Both the position numbers and the translations under genes were made by a program. Below the pieces are notes generated by a model. The model was not told the DNA's origin, made no database searches, and saw only the letters and a list, made by a program, of their open reading frames with translations. Positions 1 to 10,128 of a stretch of 35,080 nt of DNA are shown piece by piece. Origin of the DNA: Chara braunii (Eukaryota > Streptophyta > Charophyceae > Charales > Characeae); NCBI GenBank assembly GCA_003427395.1, contig BFEA01000196.1, positions 2,356,403 to 2,391,482 on the forward strand, read 5' to 3'. The first letter of the stretch is position 1. Each line of letters starts with the position of its first letter.

Positions 1-52
1 GAACGTATCTTTCCACGAACACGGGAAGATTCATTCCCTATTTGCAACTTCG

Positions 53-56
<4 letters not shown>

Positions 57-87
<31 letters not shown>

Positions 88-92
88 TGCGA

Positions 93-147
<55 letters not shown>

Positions 148-186
148 CGACGAGCTGCGCAGAGTGCCGCGGCGAACTCGCCGTGG

Positions 187-277
<91 letters not shown>

Positions 278-365
278 CCTTTCTTTCTTTCTTCCCCCCC
301 CCCTCCCTGCCGAGCCCGATTGTTTCCCGTAGAGAGAGAGAGAGAGAGCAGAGAGAACGGTTACC

Positions 366-407
<42 letters not shown>

Positions 408-425
408 CACGAACTCACCCTTTCT

Positions 426-462
<37 letters not shown>

Positions 463-463
463 T
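57..463. repeat. Alternating GA and CT microsatellite cluster
   Basis: Seen directly: (GA)n at 57-84 and 96-143, (CT)n at 192-274, (GA)n at 330-348 and 367-404, (CT)n at 423-439, then (AC)n at 441-463. GA and CT blocks are inverted copies of each other, so each GA/CT pair could fold back. Predicted ORFs here are only Arg-Glu or Ser-Leu repeats and are not genes. A spacer of about 48 bp, rich in CG, separates the longest GA and CT tracts. Confidence 0.95.
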
Positions 464-556
464 CGCAAGGAAGTGGACATATGAAGACAAAGGAGACGAA
501 GTAGACGGAGAACAAAGAAGGTGAGTGGCACCCACGTGTGATCGCCCATGCGAAAA

Positions 557-614
557 CATCAAGCATGCAGAGGACAGGTTGCAATCATCAAGCATGCAGA
601 GGACAGATTGCAAT
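557..614. repeat. Tandem duplication, 29-bp unit
   Basis: Two copies of a 29-bp unit beginning CATCAAGCATGCAGAGG lie head to tail (557-585 and 586-614) with a single G/A difference. The rest of 465-945 holds no recognisable gene; the short ORFs on both strands have no motif I know. Confidence 0.9.
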
Positions 615-945
615 CCACCAGCTTCTCTGCGGCGGCGCCGCTTCGACAACCACGTAGCGGCCGCGTCAAGAAGGGCACAGTTTGAAATCGAATTTGAATT
701 TGTAGCGCCTCACGTCTGCGGGGGCATTGCAAAAAGATGGTTTCCCTTCATGAGGGCATATGGCACAGGGCCCGACAGAAATGGGACCTCCAGTCGAAGG
801 AGGGCGTCCTGGAAAGTTGCGGTCACCACCGACAAGGGCCTGCTGAAAATATTTTTTGGCCCAGGGCGCGACAGGGTAAACCGGCCGTCGGAGGGGCGTG
901 ACGTGAAATAACGCAAAATACAAGAGCAAAGAGACCAGGGCAAAG

Positions 946-962
946 GGCGTCGTTAGACACTC
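946..962 (+). repeat. Left terminal inverted repeat of the Harbinger-like element
   Basis: The 17-bp sequence GGCGTCGTTAGACACTC is an exact inverted match to 9460-9476. The next 100 bp keep weaker similarity to the inverted right end, for example a CGTTCCAC...ATCCT...GGGACG pattern. Confidence 0.85.
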
Positions 963-1042
963 CTTGGGGACCCGAAATCCACGAGGACGTGCTCGTTCCA
1001 CCTATCCTCAGGGACGATTTGCGAAAAAAAACGTGAAAACAG

Positions 1043-1062
1043 CACAAGGAAATTTCCTTGTG
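1043..1062. promoter_or_regulatory. Left subterminal palindrome, possible transposase-binding site
   Basis: CACAAGGAAATTTCCTTGTG is a perfect 20-bp palindrome. A near-identical palindrome lies about the same distance (tens of bp) inside the right end at 9421-9442. Matched palindromes inside both ends suggest a binding site for the Myb-like or transposase protein; this is inference. Confidence 0.5.
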
Positions 1063-1803
1063 GTGTCCTTGTGGATCCAGCCAATTTTTCCTAATCCCCA
1101 AGGGACCTCCCAAGGTCCCTCGGAGCACAAGGAAGCGCGATATTTGGAGCGGCGAAGGCATGCGTCGACGCAGGGTTTCGGTTTGAGGGTGGTCCAGATG
1201 TGGTCCGCCCAACGGGAGCACGGACATCCCTACCCTCCACCGTCGTGGCGGCACCCCAACGGCTCCGAACGGTCATCGTCCGCCAAAGGCCTCCGTCCGA
1301 CGAACAGGTCGTCGCTGGCCGTTGTCATGCGGTCGGCTGCACTGGGAGATCGTCGACAATGGTCGGAAATCCGAATGCTTTTCCTCGCTGACGCTTTCTT
1401 CGACGATGAAATTGTTTTTTGCAAGATCATTGTTTTCATCGGTTGTCATCACGTGCTGCACGTCCAAGCACACTCCCGCCGACGCTGCCCTCAACGCCAT
1501 TGTTAGGTGGACGGTCGACCACTGACCGGGAGTTCTTGCCCTTTCCACGGCCCTTACATGGCCGACCTGCTGCACAAGCTGCCTCTGTTGCTCCTCATCG
1601 CCGTGCTGCTTGTGATCGTTGTCTTCTTCCACGTGTGTTTCGTCAGCCGGCTCCCTGTCGCGGCTCGCAAGAGAAGGTCTTTCAAGAACGCTGGCAGGAT
1701 GGATCGACGAGTGAGCAATGGCAGACCGGCAGGCACGACAGCAGGATTGAGCAATCGGCAACGCACTACGGGGTCTTTGGGCAAGCAAGCATAGGACCCG
1801 ACG
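1063..1803. other. No recognisable gene
   Basis: This 740-bp stretch inside the Harbinger element is GC-rich and CpG-rich with overlapping ORFs on both strands, the longest being 184 codons on the minus strand (1273-1827). None shows a motif I recognise. It probably holds the 5' untranslated part of the Myb-like gene, but no promoter element can be fixed. Confidence 0.5.
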
Positions 1804-3385
1804 TTGTACGCTCACTTGCTTTCGCATGAGATTCCTCTGCCGCCGATAGATGACGAGCGCGAAGACGTGAGGTCATCGATTGTGCCGTTGGGAAGTGGTT
1901 CCACGCAGGATTGGGTGGCGAGTCGCCGCGACGCAGTCCTTCGGTGGCAGGCAGGCGGAGACCCCGTGGTCTTACACGTCAATGCTCAACGAGGGGTTGT
2001 GCGACGACGATGCCAATGCACCGGTCGATCTGAGCTTCCAGCTGTCGAGCAGCAGCAGAGCAGCGGTGACACATACTCACATCATCAATGCCCACCCACA
2101 TGGGGATTGCGTGGAACAGACAAGGGTTGGTCCCTACGGGCTGCGAGACAGCGTGCTAGGGCGGTGGGAATCGACATGTGTCGTCGACGCAGGGCAGAGG
2201 AGGCGGCGGCGTAGATCAGCGTCCAGAATGGATGCGATCATTGCTTGCGTCGGGAACCGGATCCGGGACTCCGCGTGGATGACAACGACAGGAGGACGCG
2301 TCCGTGGCGGGTGCGCAAGTTGAACGCACCGGCAGGCAGTTGTGGTCGGAGTGCAAGCAGGCCTTGCGTCAAGCTGGAACGAACACCATAACCAGGGGGT
2401 GCAAGAGCTCCATGTCGACGAACGCGATGATGCGACAATTCACGAGTCGTACGAGTGCGACGACGTTGACAGTGACGACGATTGCAACTCTGACGATTTG
2501 CTAGAGATTTGGCCCTTTGGGAGGCAGGTGAAGAGGGGCAGTAGGAGTGCGAAGAAGGGTTCCACTTCGAGGAATCGGAGGAACAAGAAAACGGACGACG
2601 ACACGTGCAGGAGCGATGGCGAGGGCGCGAGAAATTTCTGGTCGGTCGGAGACACGATCACACTGGTAAGGACCAAAAGGGATCAAGATCTGTATTTTGC
2701 GGGTATGGGCCACAATTTTGGCTGCATGAAGAACAGGGAATGGAAGTGGGAGGATGTGCGGTCGAGGTTGGAGAAGATGGGCGTGACGAGGAAGACCATC
2801 GTCTGTGAGAATAAATGGGATAACTTGATGCAGCAGTTCAAGAAGGTTCACAACTTTCAGCAGCTGTCCGACGAGGAAGGCCAGGAGATAGGAGGGCTTC
2901 AACTTCGTTATGGATCGGATCGTGTACGACGAGATGGAGGCGATGACGAAGGGGGATCACACAATCCACCCAAAGAATTTGGCAAACACGGGGGCGCCGG
3001 GGGGGGTTTAGATGCCAGCAGGCGTGGGGGCGGAAGGGGAATCCATGGGCAGTGAGGGTGGAGGGGAGCCCGTCGACGAAGAGCAGGGGTCGACGAAAGA
3101 TTCGGCATTCAGCACCGGGAGCGTCGGCGGTTCCGAGAAAAGGAAGACATGCGACAACAAACCTTTCGAGGTCGTCGCCGAAATCATGGACAAACATGGA
3201 ACGCTCATGGCATGCACCATGGAAGCGCAAGCAAGCGGCGATGTTCCATGATGTTACAACAGTGTGAAATCCTGTAGAGTGAAGTGGAAGTGCAGAGGAA
3301 ACATTATGTTGTGGCAGATGAGGCGAACAAAATGATGTGCAACACCCTTCTGGAGATAGCGAGAGTCATCCGCGAGAAATCATGA
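1804..3385 (+). pseudogene. Broken Myb/trihelix-like DNA-binding protein of the Harbinger element
   Basis: The coding trace runs through three frames: about 1804-1940 (frame 1), 1940-2890 (frame 2, with a TGA at 2321), 2895-3235 (frame 3, with a TAG at 3009), then frame 2 again to the TGA at 3383 (with a TAG at 3275). The core at about 2632-2880 has the spaced tryptophans of a Myb/SANT trihelix fold: FWSVGDTITLVR, then REWKWEDVRSRLEKMG and ENKWDNLMQQFKKVH. An acidic Asp/Ser stretch and a basic Lys/Arg stretch precede it. The C-terminal end (EANKMMCNTLLEIARVIRE) looks helical. Known: such proteins accompany the nuclease in PIF/Harbinger elements and bind transposon ends. At least three frameshifts and three stops make this copy non-functional; introns could explain some breaks but not the in-frame stops. 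Confidence 0.75.
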
Positions 3386-3720
3386 CGACGCTTGGCCTTT
3401 CCAGCTCCGAGCCTAAGCGTCGTGCTTGCTGCCTCTCCTTCCCGGTGATGGAAGCTTTAGCGTTCTGTCTCTCCATCCAATGTGACTGCGGCGTCATCGA
3501 TCTGTGTGTGTGTGTGTACAGTTGATCGCACGAGCGTGTGTGTGCGACGATTAGCAAGAGGGCTGATTGATGTTTGTTTGTTTTTATTGTCGTCGCCACA
3601 TTGTCACAAGGTTTTTTTTTGTGGTTGTTTTTTATCTCTTTCATATTCGGGGGGAGTGCTTCGTGGATGTTTTGCGAGTTGCAAATTCACAGAGCCATGT
3701 GTGAAAGGGGTTCTGCGCCA

Positions 3721-3747
3721 GGGGGGGGGGGGGGGGGGGGGGGGGGG
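3721..3747. repeat. Homopolymer run of 27 G
   Basis: An unbroken run of 27 G is followed by further G clusters up to about 3795. Such a run could form G-quadruplex structure and its length in an assembly is unreliable. Confidence 0.9.
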
Positions 3748-4139
3748 AGGAGTGGTCTCGCGGGGTCGGGGGGATGCGGGGTAGTGGGAAAGGTTGGTTG
3801 TTTTTTGTCCCTGTCGATTGCATCGACGCACGTGGTCAGGCCCGTCGAAGGGCCTCTTTGAGGCTTTGGGAGAGCGGTGGTGATAACAGATGTCATTGAT
3901 AGGATGGATTGATGTGCATGGGCGGTCTGGAAAGCTGCGGTCGCACGTGTCACCATTGACGAGTTCGCCAGCCAAAGAAGCGACGTTGTGGCTGGTCCAT
4001 CTGCTGCGTCTACATCAAGCATTTGCATCCCGACCTGCATAATGGTCGTCTGGTCGCAGCGTCTTCAGTACAAAAGTTGGCTGCCGCACTTGCTACACAG
4101 CGAGCACAACCACGCGGGTAGCCCTCCAACTTCTGGCCT

Positions 4140-4510
4140 CATCGCCTCGGGGCTCTCTCGCCTCATCGTCTCGGACCTCTTCAGTGTCGTGGAGCATCAA
4201 CGTCGTCGCTCTTCTCGCCTTTTCGCCGCGAAACTCTCTCGCCACTTGGATCTTCGGCGTTTTCGCTCCTCTCGCACTCGCGCCTTATCGTCGTGGAGCT
4301 GTCTCGCCACGTGGAGGTTCTGTGTCGTCACTCTTCTCGCCTTGTCGCCGCGGATGTCTCCCGCGACGTGGATGTTTGGCGCCGTCGGCCTTTGGAGCAG
4401 TACAACACGAGCACTCTCGCCTTATCGTCGTGGAGCTCTCTCGCCACTTCGAGGTTCGGCATCGTCGCTCTTCTCTCGTTATTGCCACGGAGCTCTATCG
4501 TCGGGCTCCT
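4140..4510. repeat. Degenerate minisatellite, about 60-bp unit
   Basis: Five to six imperfect copies carry the recurring words CTCGCCTT, TCGTCGTGGAGCT and CTCTCGCCAC followed by TTGGA or GTGGA at about 57-79-bp spacing. The repeat is pyrimidine- and CpG-rich. ORFs read through it in all frames, so I do not call it coding. Confidence 0.7.
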
Positions 4511-4802
4511 TACCCTCCTCTTGTACATGTGGACGACGACATCAGTTGTGCGTCGTCAACATTTGTTCTTTGTCGCCGCAGAGGCAGTCCTTGTCATGCG
4601 CCATCGGTACGCATCATCGCTTTTATCACTAGATTCGTCGGACTTCAATCGCCGCTCAACATTCTACTCTTGCTCAGGATGCTCATCCGATCGGACCGCC
4701 AACCTCGCTAGTGGAGGGCAAGACAAACCATGTCGACGCGAGTCGCCCCCCGTGTAGAAAGCAGGACAGCATCTCGGATGACACTCAAGGGCGGGACAGG
4801 GG

Positions 4803-6475
4803 TTGGCGGTATGTCCCGAAGGCGAAGACGCCGAAGAGGGTTCATTCAAACGGTGCTTCACGAAGCGTACCTCCTCTAGGCTCCTCGTGAAGCGCACGGT
4901 TGGGCGAGACCAGCGAAAGCCGGTGACGACAGCGTATTCACGACGGAGGAACTACTGGCGGAGGCAACCGTGTCTGAAGTGCAGAAGAGTGGTCGCCAAC
5001 ATCCTTCTGATCAGACAGTTGGCAGGACAAGGCTGACGCCGCCACTTGAGGAGCAGCACATGCGTGCCTGCGAAACACGGAAAGAGGAGGCCATCGTCAA
5101 TCTTGGCGTCGATGATGAAGAGAAGTTGGAACAATATCACCTGTGCAATGTAACCCAAGGCGCCTCAGCGACGACACGGACGACACACGATGCCAGTGAC
5201 AAAAGGCCACCTCCGGGTGGACTGCTTGCCACACCAACTGAGCTCCGTCCGCGAAGCCCCGCTCAAGGGGGCAGGTCCGTCGAATGTGGCGGCGGGGGTG
5301 AAGTCCAGGTAGATGCGCGCACAGCTAGGGGCGAGGCAGTCGGTGTTGCGGCTGCGGGAGCTTAAGGCATCGTGCCCTCCGTTGGACGGGGTAGAGAGGA
5401 CGCGCATGTCGAGCGGGAAGTGGCGCATGGCGAGAACAGAAATGATCGGGAGGATGACGACCCGCTTTTGAGTCGGCTACGAAGGGGAGCTGTTGTGAAA
5501 GGTTTGGTCGACCGCGCCAGGCAATGGATTGATGACAAAGCATTATGGAGTCTGGACGACGGGGGAGGGGCGAAGAATATACAACATCGTCCACAAAACG
5601 CGAGAGTATTTTGTTGCCATCGCCTGCGGTTTTCAAGCATCTGTCGTCCCCCGAAGCGTCATCATGCCAAAATCCAGCACAAAGCTCATTAGGATCACCG
5701 ACCCCACACAGGTGCAGCAAGTGATCTCTCGTGCGGCGACAGAATATTGCTCTGCGCGTCTTGCATGGGTGGGTGTTCAAGTCTGGGAACCGCCTGAGAG
5801 GTTACAATCTGGCTTTCCAGTACGCACCGGAGTCCGTCACAACGGACATTGCGCGTGTTGTGTGGTACGACGAGGAGTGGAGCAACCTCGTCAATGCAGC
5901 CGTGTGCGCGCACACAATAGACCTCTGCATGGACTTGCCACTGTGGTTCGCGGGTGCCAACATCGAGGACAGGCCTAAAGACAACGACATGGAAGCCTAC
6001 CAGGAGTCCACCATCATATGCATCACACATGCATTCCGCTCCACCGTTCAAATGGGCGCTAACATCGACGGCGGGTTCATCTCACACGACCGTCTTTTGA
6101 GATCAAGCTTTTGTTGGCGGCAAGCATGTGGTTGATGCGCATGGCGGGAGTCTGGGAGATGATCTGCGTAGCCAGTATGAAGCATTCTACTTCGCCAAGC
6201 TCGTGGCGAAGCCTACACTCGTCGCGCCCATGCATCGGTCCTTCGAACATAGACGATCAATCATCCACACTGCGAACGTTGTGACGGAGAGGCTCAGGAA
6301 GGCGAACGCAACCTTAGGATAATACCCCAAGTACATCCCAGAATGGGCACCCTCCGACATCGTTTTCAGGCACAACGAGAGCATATCCGGGCCGGAGGAT
6401 GCGATGAGGCTGGATTGGTTGGGCACGGGCCCCCTGGAGGATGAGAACAACGATGATGGAAAGGATGACGGGTAG
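4803..6475 (+). pseudogene. Unrecognised second ORF of the Harbinger element, broken
   Basis: The coding trace changes frame repeatedly: 4930-5363 (TAA) and on to about 5560 in frame 2; frame 3 to about 5758; frame 1 to about 6105; frame 3 briefly; then frame 2 to the TAG at 6473, with a TAA at 6320. Readable segments include TQVQQVISRAATEYCSARL, YNLAFQYAPESVTTDIARVV, YDEEWSNLVNAAVCAHTIDL, FRSTVQMGANIDGG, YFAKLVAKPTLVAPMHRSFE and an acidic tail PLEDENNDDGKDDG. The middle is hydrophobic and regular, as in a globular helical protein of perhaps 450-550 residues. I do not recognise the family and no catalytic motif is apparent. Lying between the Myb-like and transposase ORFs suggests it belongs to the element, but capture from the host or insertion of another element is possible. 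Confidence 0.6.
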
Positions 6476-7521
6476 GGCGGCGGCGAGCGTGAGATCCCCT
6501 GCGCGGGAGAGGGAAATCGATAGGAGAGACGCTGGCGTGCCAACATGTGTAGGTGCACGTATAGACGTTGGCGGTTGTATCGGGCTTATCGTTTGTTGTG
6601 AACTTGGCGAGTGTGCCACTCCTGCGAGTTGAAGAGTGACGTTTTATGGCATTCACTTCCACATGAGCATAATTCAATCAAATTGTCGTGTTTTGTGTTG
6701 TTATCCTTGCTGCTAATGCAAAAGAACAAAACTGCGCAAAGAGCGCAGTGCCACCCTATTTTTAGCATGCGTCGTCCACTATTTTCGCGTGTTCGATGTC
6801 ATGAGTGAGTGATGATTGCCACCTTTGCATGCACACCTCTCGTGTTCGTGTTCTTTTCATCTGATTGTTATTCGTTTTGATGGTTTCTGTAGTTGTTTTT
6901 ATGATACCAGTATTTTTTTATTTTTTTTTTGTACAATCGAAGACAGACAATCCACACAATGGCGATGAGCAGACAAGGTCGAAGGCCCAAAGTCGTGAAA
7001 TGTTTTCAACATGCAATGCCACATTTCATCTTGTTCATGCTTTATTGTCGAACGAGAATAACAATTGCCAGAAGAACAACAAAACACCCCTCGCCACCGC
7101 TCCACTGAACAGGCGATTTGAATCAGAAAGAACAAGACAAAATTGACTACCATTTGTCCAAAATGACAATATAATTAAACGTAGGGACGACGACATCGCC
7201 CCTCCGGCTTGAGCCACCCGACTGTCTATTCACCATTGTCGCCATGTGTCAACAAAACTGGCGCACAGTCTATGACCGCAGGTCCGCAGTGCATCGTATC
7301 TCCAGCACACGGCGGAAACGCCCGTTGGCGGGCTGCCTAAACAACTGGCGTGTGCAACCGTGCACTGCGACACTTACGAAAAAAAATAAGCCAGCCTAAA
7401 AAGCATCATGCCGAAGGCACGCACAAACACTCCGTAAAAGGCGGGACGAAACCACCGATCTGCCCTCCAGGGAACACTGCAATGACTGCATGGGCGCTGC
7501 TGTCCACCATGCCAACACGGC
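6476..7521. other. Intergenic part of the Harbinger element
   Basis: AT-richer DNA between the convergent ORFs. It has T-rich runs near 6840-6930 and no ORF with a recognisable motif. It probably contains the 3' UTRs of the second plus-strand ORF and of the minus-strand transposase. Confidence 0.6.
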
Positions 7522-8876
7522 TCAATCGTGTTTCATTCGTTCCGCCAGAGCATTCCGCAGGTTCAGCGCTTCGTCTTTCGAAGTAATCATGGAGACAGGT
7601 TGAAGGAGCTCTTGAATCCTGAGGTCTACACGTCGTCGCACACCGTTAGCGTCCACCTCCCATAGCAGATTTTCGTCGAATGGAATTCCAACGTCGATCA
7701 AGATGTTGTGCAGTATACAGACGGCAGTGAACTGCTATAGGAGCATGTCCAAGTTCATCTTGTGCGTTCGCAAAAACAACCGCCACATGCCCTTCAGCCT
7801 GTTGAACCCCCTCTCCACCGCTCCCCTCGCCACATTTTGCTTGTTGTCAAACCGCTCCTCATCGACATGCTGATTGACGCCTCCATACGGGACGGCCATC
7901 CATCCTGAAGGGGGGTAGCCATTGTCCGCCAAAACATAGCCGTTTGCCCGCACCCCGAACGGGAATGTCACCGACTCACCGGGGGACCGCGGAACAACGG
8001 CCCCGACTCCGCACGATTCTACAGGCTGGACAACTGGAGCACCCTGATGTCGTGGTAGCTACCCGGGTATCCCATGTGCACATCGAGTACACGCAAGTCA
8101 AGGTCGACGACAACCTGCGTGACGATGGAGAAACGTCACTTCCTGTCATAGTAGTTTTCGCTCGGGGCGTTCGCTGGCTTGTCCACGTATATGTGAGTGC
8201 AGTCAATGCAACCGTGGCAATTGGGGAACCCTTTATCAGCGAACACCCCCAGAACGACGAGTTTGCAAACTCCTGTCGGCCAGGCAATCTTCTCTCTGTA
8301 CACTCGAAGCAGCGCGGCAGTCACGTCACGGGCAGCAACCAGGCCAGAAGCTCTACCAATTCCGAAGTTGCACGTGTTGCTCTCGTACGTCTCCCTCGAC
8401 GCCCACCTGTATAGAGCGTACGCAACAATCTGGTATGGTTGCAAAGGCTCCTCGTAGAACGTCGCCCGCCGCTGAAGATGAGGCGCACATGCCTTCATGA
8501 TTTCTCGGAACACTCGCGGCGACATGCGTAGCTTCTCCCGGAAGTAGTCGTCTGTCGCGTTGTCACATTGCCTGAGGTCTTCCCACATGCCTCCAGTCCT
8601 GCGCTTCATCCACCATTTCGGCGTCGCTCGGGGAATCGCTCCGCAACCCAACGTGTAGCACAGTTGAATGACAACCTCCGAGGTCGCCACATAGTCGGGG
8701 CCATCATCTGGAGCTTGTGTCAATGTTCTTCTTCTACGTGCGCGCAACTGCTCCTTCATTCGTCCCAGCACCCTCTCCTGCCGACATCGAAGAACAACCG
8801 TCGACACGGCTGCCGCCATGGCCTGAAGCTCAAGCAGTGTCAACAACGCACATCCGCCCTCTCTACTGCCCTCCAT
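7522..8876 (-). pseudogene. Broken HARBI1-type DDE transposase (PIF/Harbinger)
   Basis: A likely start Met lies at 8876 (MEGSREGG) and the trace ends at a TGA at 7522, giving about 450 codons. The N-terminal helical region contains YFREKLRMSPRVFREIMKAC and the transposase-typical YALYRWASRETYES. The catalytic triad is visible: D in GCIDCTHI (about residue 224), D in VLADNGYP (near 7924) and E in RGAVERGFNRLKG (near 7815). After the E the trace continues through FTAVCILHNI. Known: this family is the DDE_Tnp_4/HARBI1 nuclease that cuts and pastes PIF/Harbinger elements with a Myb-like partner. Damage: a TGA at 8136-8138 right after YYDRK, a TAG near 8026, a frameshift between about 7970 and 8010, and a TAG at 7735. 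It is clearly a pseudogene. The 333-codon plus-strand ORF over this region is its antisense shadow. Confidence 0.85.
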
Positions 8877-9420
8877 AGCCGCGACCTCCAGATGGATCCA
8901 TCTTCTGCGCTGCCGTATGTGTCGTCCTTCCACATCCAACGAACAAGCCGAAGACGTCCGACGAAGCTGCCGCCTTTCTTTCGATGCATTCCTCCCGACG
9001 GAAATGTGTTTGACTGCACACTCGACGTGGACACAGGTCGACAGCGATGGACGCACCCAATGATGCCAATGCACTCACAGCGGGCGGTGGGCGGAAGGGA
9101 CGTCACCGCTGAGCCAGTTTCAGCACTGCGCCGTCTTCGCACCACCAGCTGCACGTCGTTGTTGCTGTCGCAGCTGTCATTCAAAATTCGATTTTCAAAC
9201 GCCGCGGTACCCCGGGTTTATTCTTTCTGTGGCAAGCCTGATGCCGTTTCCCGCCAGACGACACTAGACCACGCCGCCTCAACACGGACAACAGATGGTG
9301 GACCACGTACAACCGACCCCGCGCCCACACACTTCCGTATGAAAACGGCGGCGGGCACGCCGCAAGGAAACATCCTCGGGGGACGTCCCCAAGGATGCGT
9401 GGAACGATGCCACAAAATTA

Positions 9421-9442
9421 CCACAAGGAAAATTCCTTGTGG
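9421..9442. promoter_or_regulatory. Right subterminal palindrome
   Basis: The 22-bp palindrome has arms CCACAAGGAA and TTCCTTGTGG around AA. It matches the palindrome at 1043-1062 in sequence and in lying close inside the terminal repeat. A possible transposase or Myb-like protein binding site. Confidence 0.5.
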
Positions 9443-9459
9443 CTCAAGGAACTCCTACA

Positions 9460-9476
9460 GAGTGTCTAACGACGCC
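9460..9476 (-). repeat. Right terminal inverted repeat of the Harbinger-like element
   Basis: GAGTGTCTAACGACGCC is the exact inverse complement of 946-962. TTA follows, one of the forms of the usual PIF/Harbinger target site. Confidence 0.85.
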
Positions 9477-9630
9477 TTAAGTACTGGTGGTTTAGCAAGC
9501 CACGACAATCATTATGATGAAAGAATAGCCACTACGAGAACGCCCGAATTCAAAAAAAAAAAGATCTGACTAGAAAGGCTTCTAGCCTATTCTTTCCTGC
9601 GGCCTATATATGGGAAAGGTTCTGGTGATT

Positions 9631-9643
9631 TGATCCAGTCCTC
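9631..9643. repeat. Target-site duplication of the U2 retrocopy, tail side
   Basis: TGATCCAGTCCTC here matches TGATCCAATCCTC at 10129-10141 in 12 of 13 positions. It sits directly beyond the poly(T), which is the poly(A) tail on the minus strand. Confidence 0.75.
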
Positions 9644-9785
9644 CTTTTTTTTTTTTTTTTTTTTTTTGTTCCCCGGGGGCGGAATGGGCCGGGCCACGCT
9701 CCGCTGCAGTGCAATACGGAGGCAACGCTGGAAGGGTCGAGCAGGCAGACTACCCCTATGACCCCTCCGTAGCCCTGAAAAATTA

Positions 9786-9793
9786 ATTTAATA
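9786..9793. repeat. 8-bp target-site duplication of the hAT-like MITE (left)
   Basis: ATTTAATA lies directly outside the left end of the MITE and is repeated exactly at 10033-10040. Both copies read as U2 sequence, and only one is expected in an uninterrupted gene. Confidence 0.9.
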
Positions 9794-10032
9794 CATACTT
9801 GCAAGCGGACGCCGTCCGGGCGGTTCCGCACGTGCGGCAGACTGCCGGACCGGACCCGCGCGGCGCACGAATGTGCGCCCGACGACCAGTTACGCCCCCC
9901 CCCCCCCCAAAAAAAAAAAAAGGCCCTGTCCGGTCCAGTCCATGTCCGTCCGGTCCGGGGGGAGGGTGCCGCACCTGGCAAAGCGGACTGGACCGGACGG
10001 ACGCTCATCTGGTCCGTCTGCTTGCAGGTATG
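9794..10032. mobile_element. hAT-like MITE, 239 bp, inside the U2 retrocopy
   Basis: Terminal inverted repeats: CATACTTGCAAGCGGACG at 9794-9811 and the inverse of CATACCTGCAAGCAGACG at 10015-10032, 16 of 18 matching. An exact 8-bp direct repeat flanks it. Subterminal GGACCGG/CCGGTCC words recur at about 9847, 9930, 9949 and 9990, as often seen for transposase binding. The centre holds 14 C followed by 13 A (9895-9921). No coding capacity. Eight-bp duplications and ends starting CA are typical of hAT elements, though other 8-bp-TSD superfamilies cannot be excluded. Confidence 0.85.
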
Positions 10033-10040
10033 ATTTAATA
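10033..10040. repeat. 8-bp target-site duplication of the hAT-like MITE (right)
   Basis: ATTTAATA, identical to 9786-9793. Confidence 0.9.
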
Positions 10041-10128
10041 TCATGTGGCCCGATGGACCACGGATGAGATATTAAACTGATCAGAAGAGAAGCTGCACTT
10101 GATCTTAGCCAAAAGGCCGAGAAAGGTA

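Larger units (their letters stand above)
3386..4802. other. Spacer between the two plus-strand ORFs
   Basis: No coherent coding trace. It holds a short (TG)n at about 3503-3518, a 27-base G run at 3721-3747 and a degenerate tandem repeat at about 4140-4510. A TG/T-rich section near 3530-3650 may be a 3' UTR of the Myb-like gene. Confidence 0.6.
946..9476. mobile_element. Decayed PIF/Harbinger-like DNA transposon, about 8.5 kb
   Basis: Seen: a perfect 17-bp inverted repeat, GGCGTCGTTAGACACTC, at 946-962 and inverted at 9460-9476. The subterminal regions also resemble each other in inverted order, including a CACAAGGAA-type palindrome at each end. Inside are a Myb/trihelix-like ORF (+), a second unrecognised ORF (+) and a HARBI1-type DDE transposase (-). 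Known: PIF/Harbinger elements typically encode a Myb/SANT-like protein and a DDE nuclease that work together in transposition. All ORFs carry stops or frameshifts, so the copy is dead. The expected 3-bp TWA target duplication is not evident: the right flank is TTA, the left is not. The exact ends are therefore inferred from the inverted repeat alone. Confidence 0.8.

Noticed and set aside
42-484. Arg-Glu and Ser-Leu repeat ORFs
   Set aside because: Translations of (GA)n and (CT)n microsatellites.
8568-9569. Longest plus-strand ORF, 333 codons
   Set aside because: It is antisense to the Harbinger transposase N-terminal half and its terminal repeat, and shows no motif of its own.
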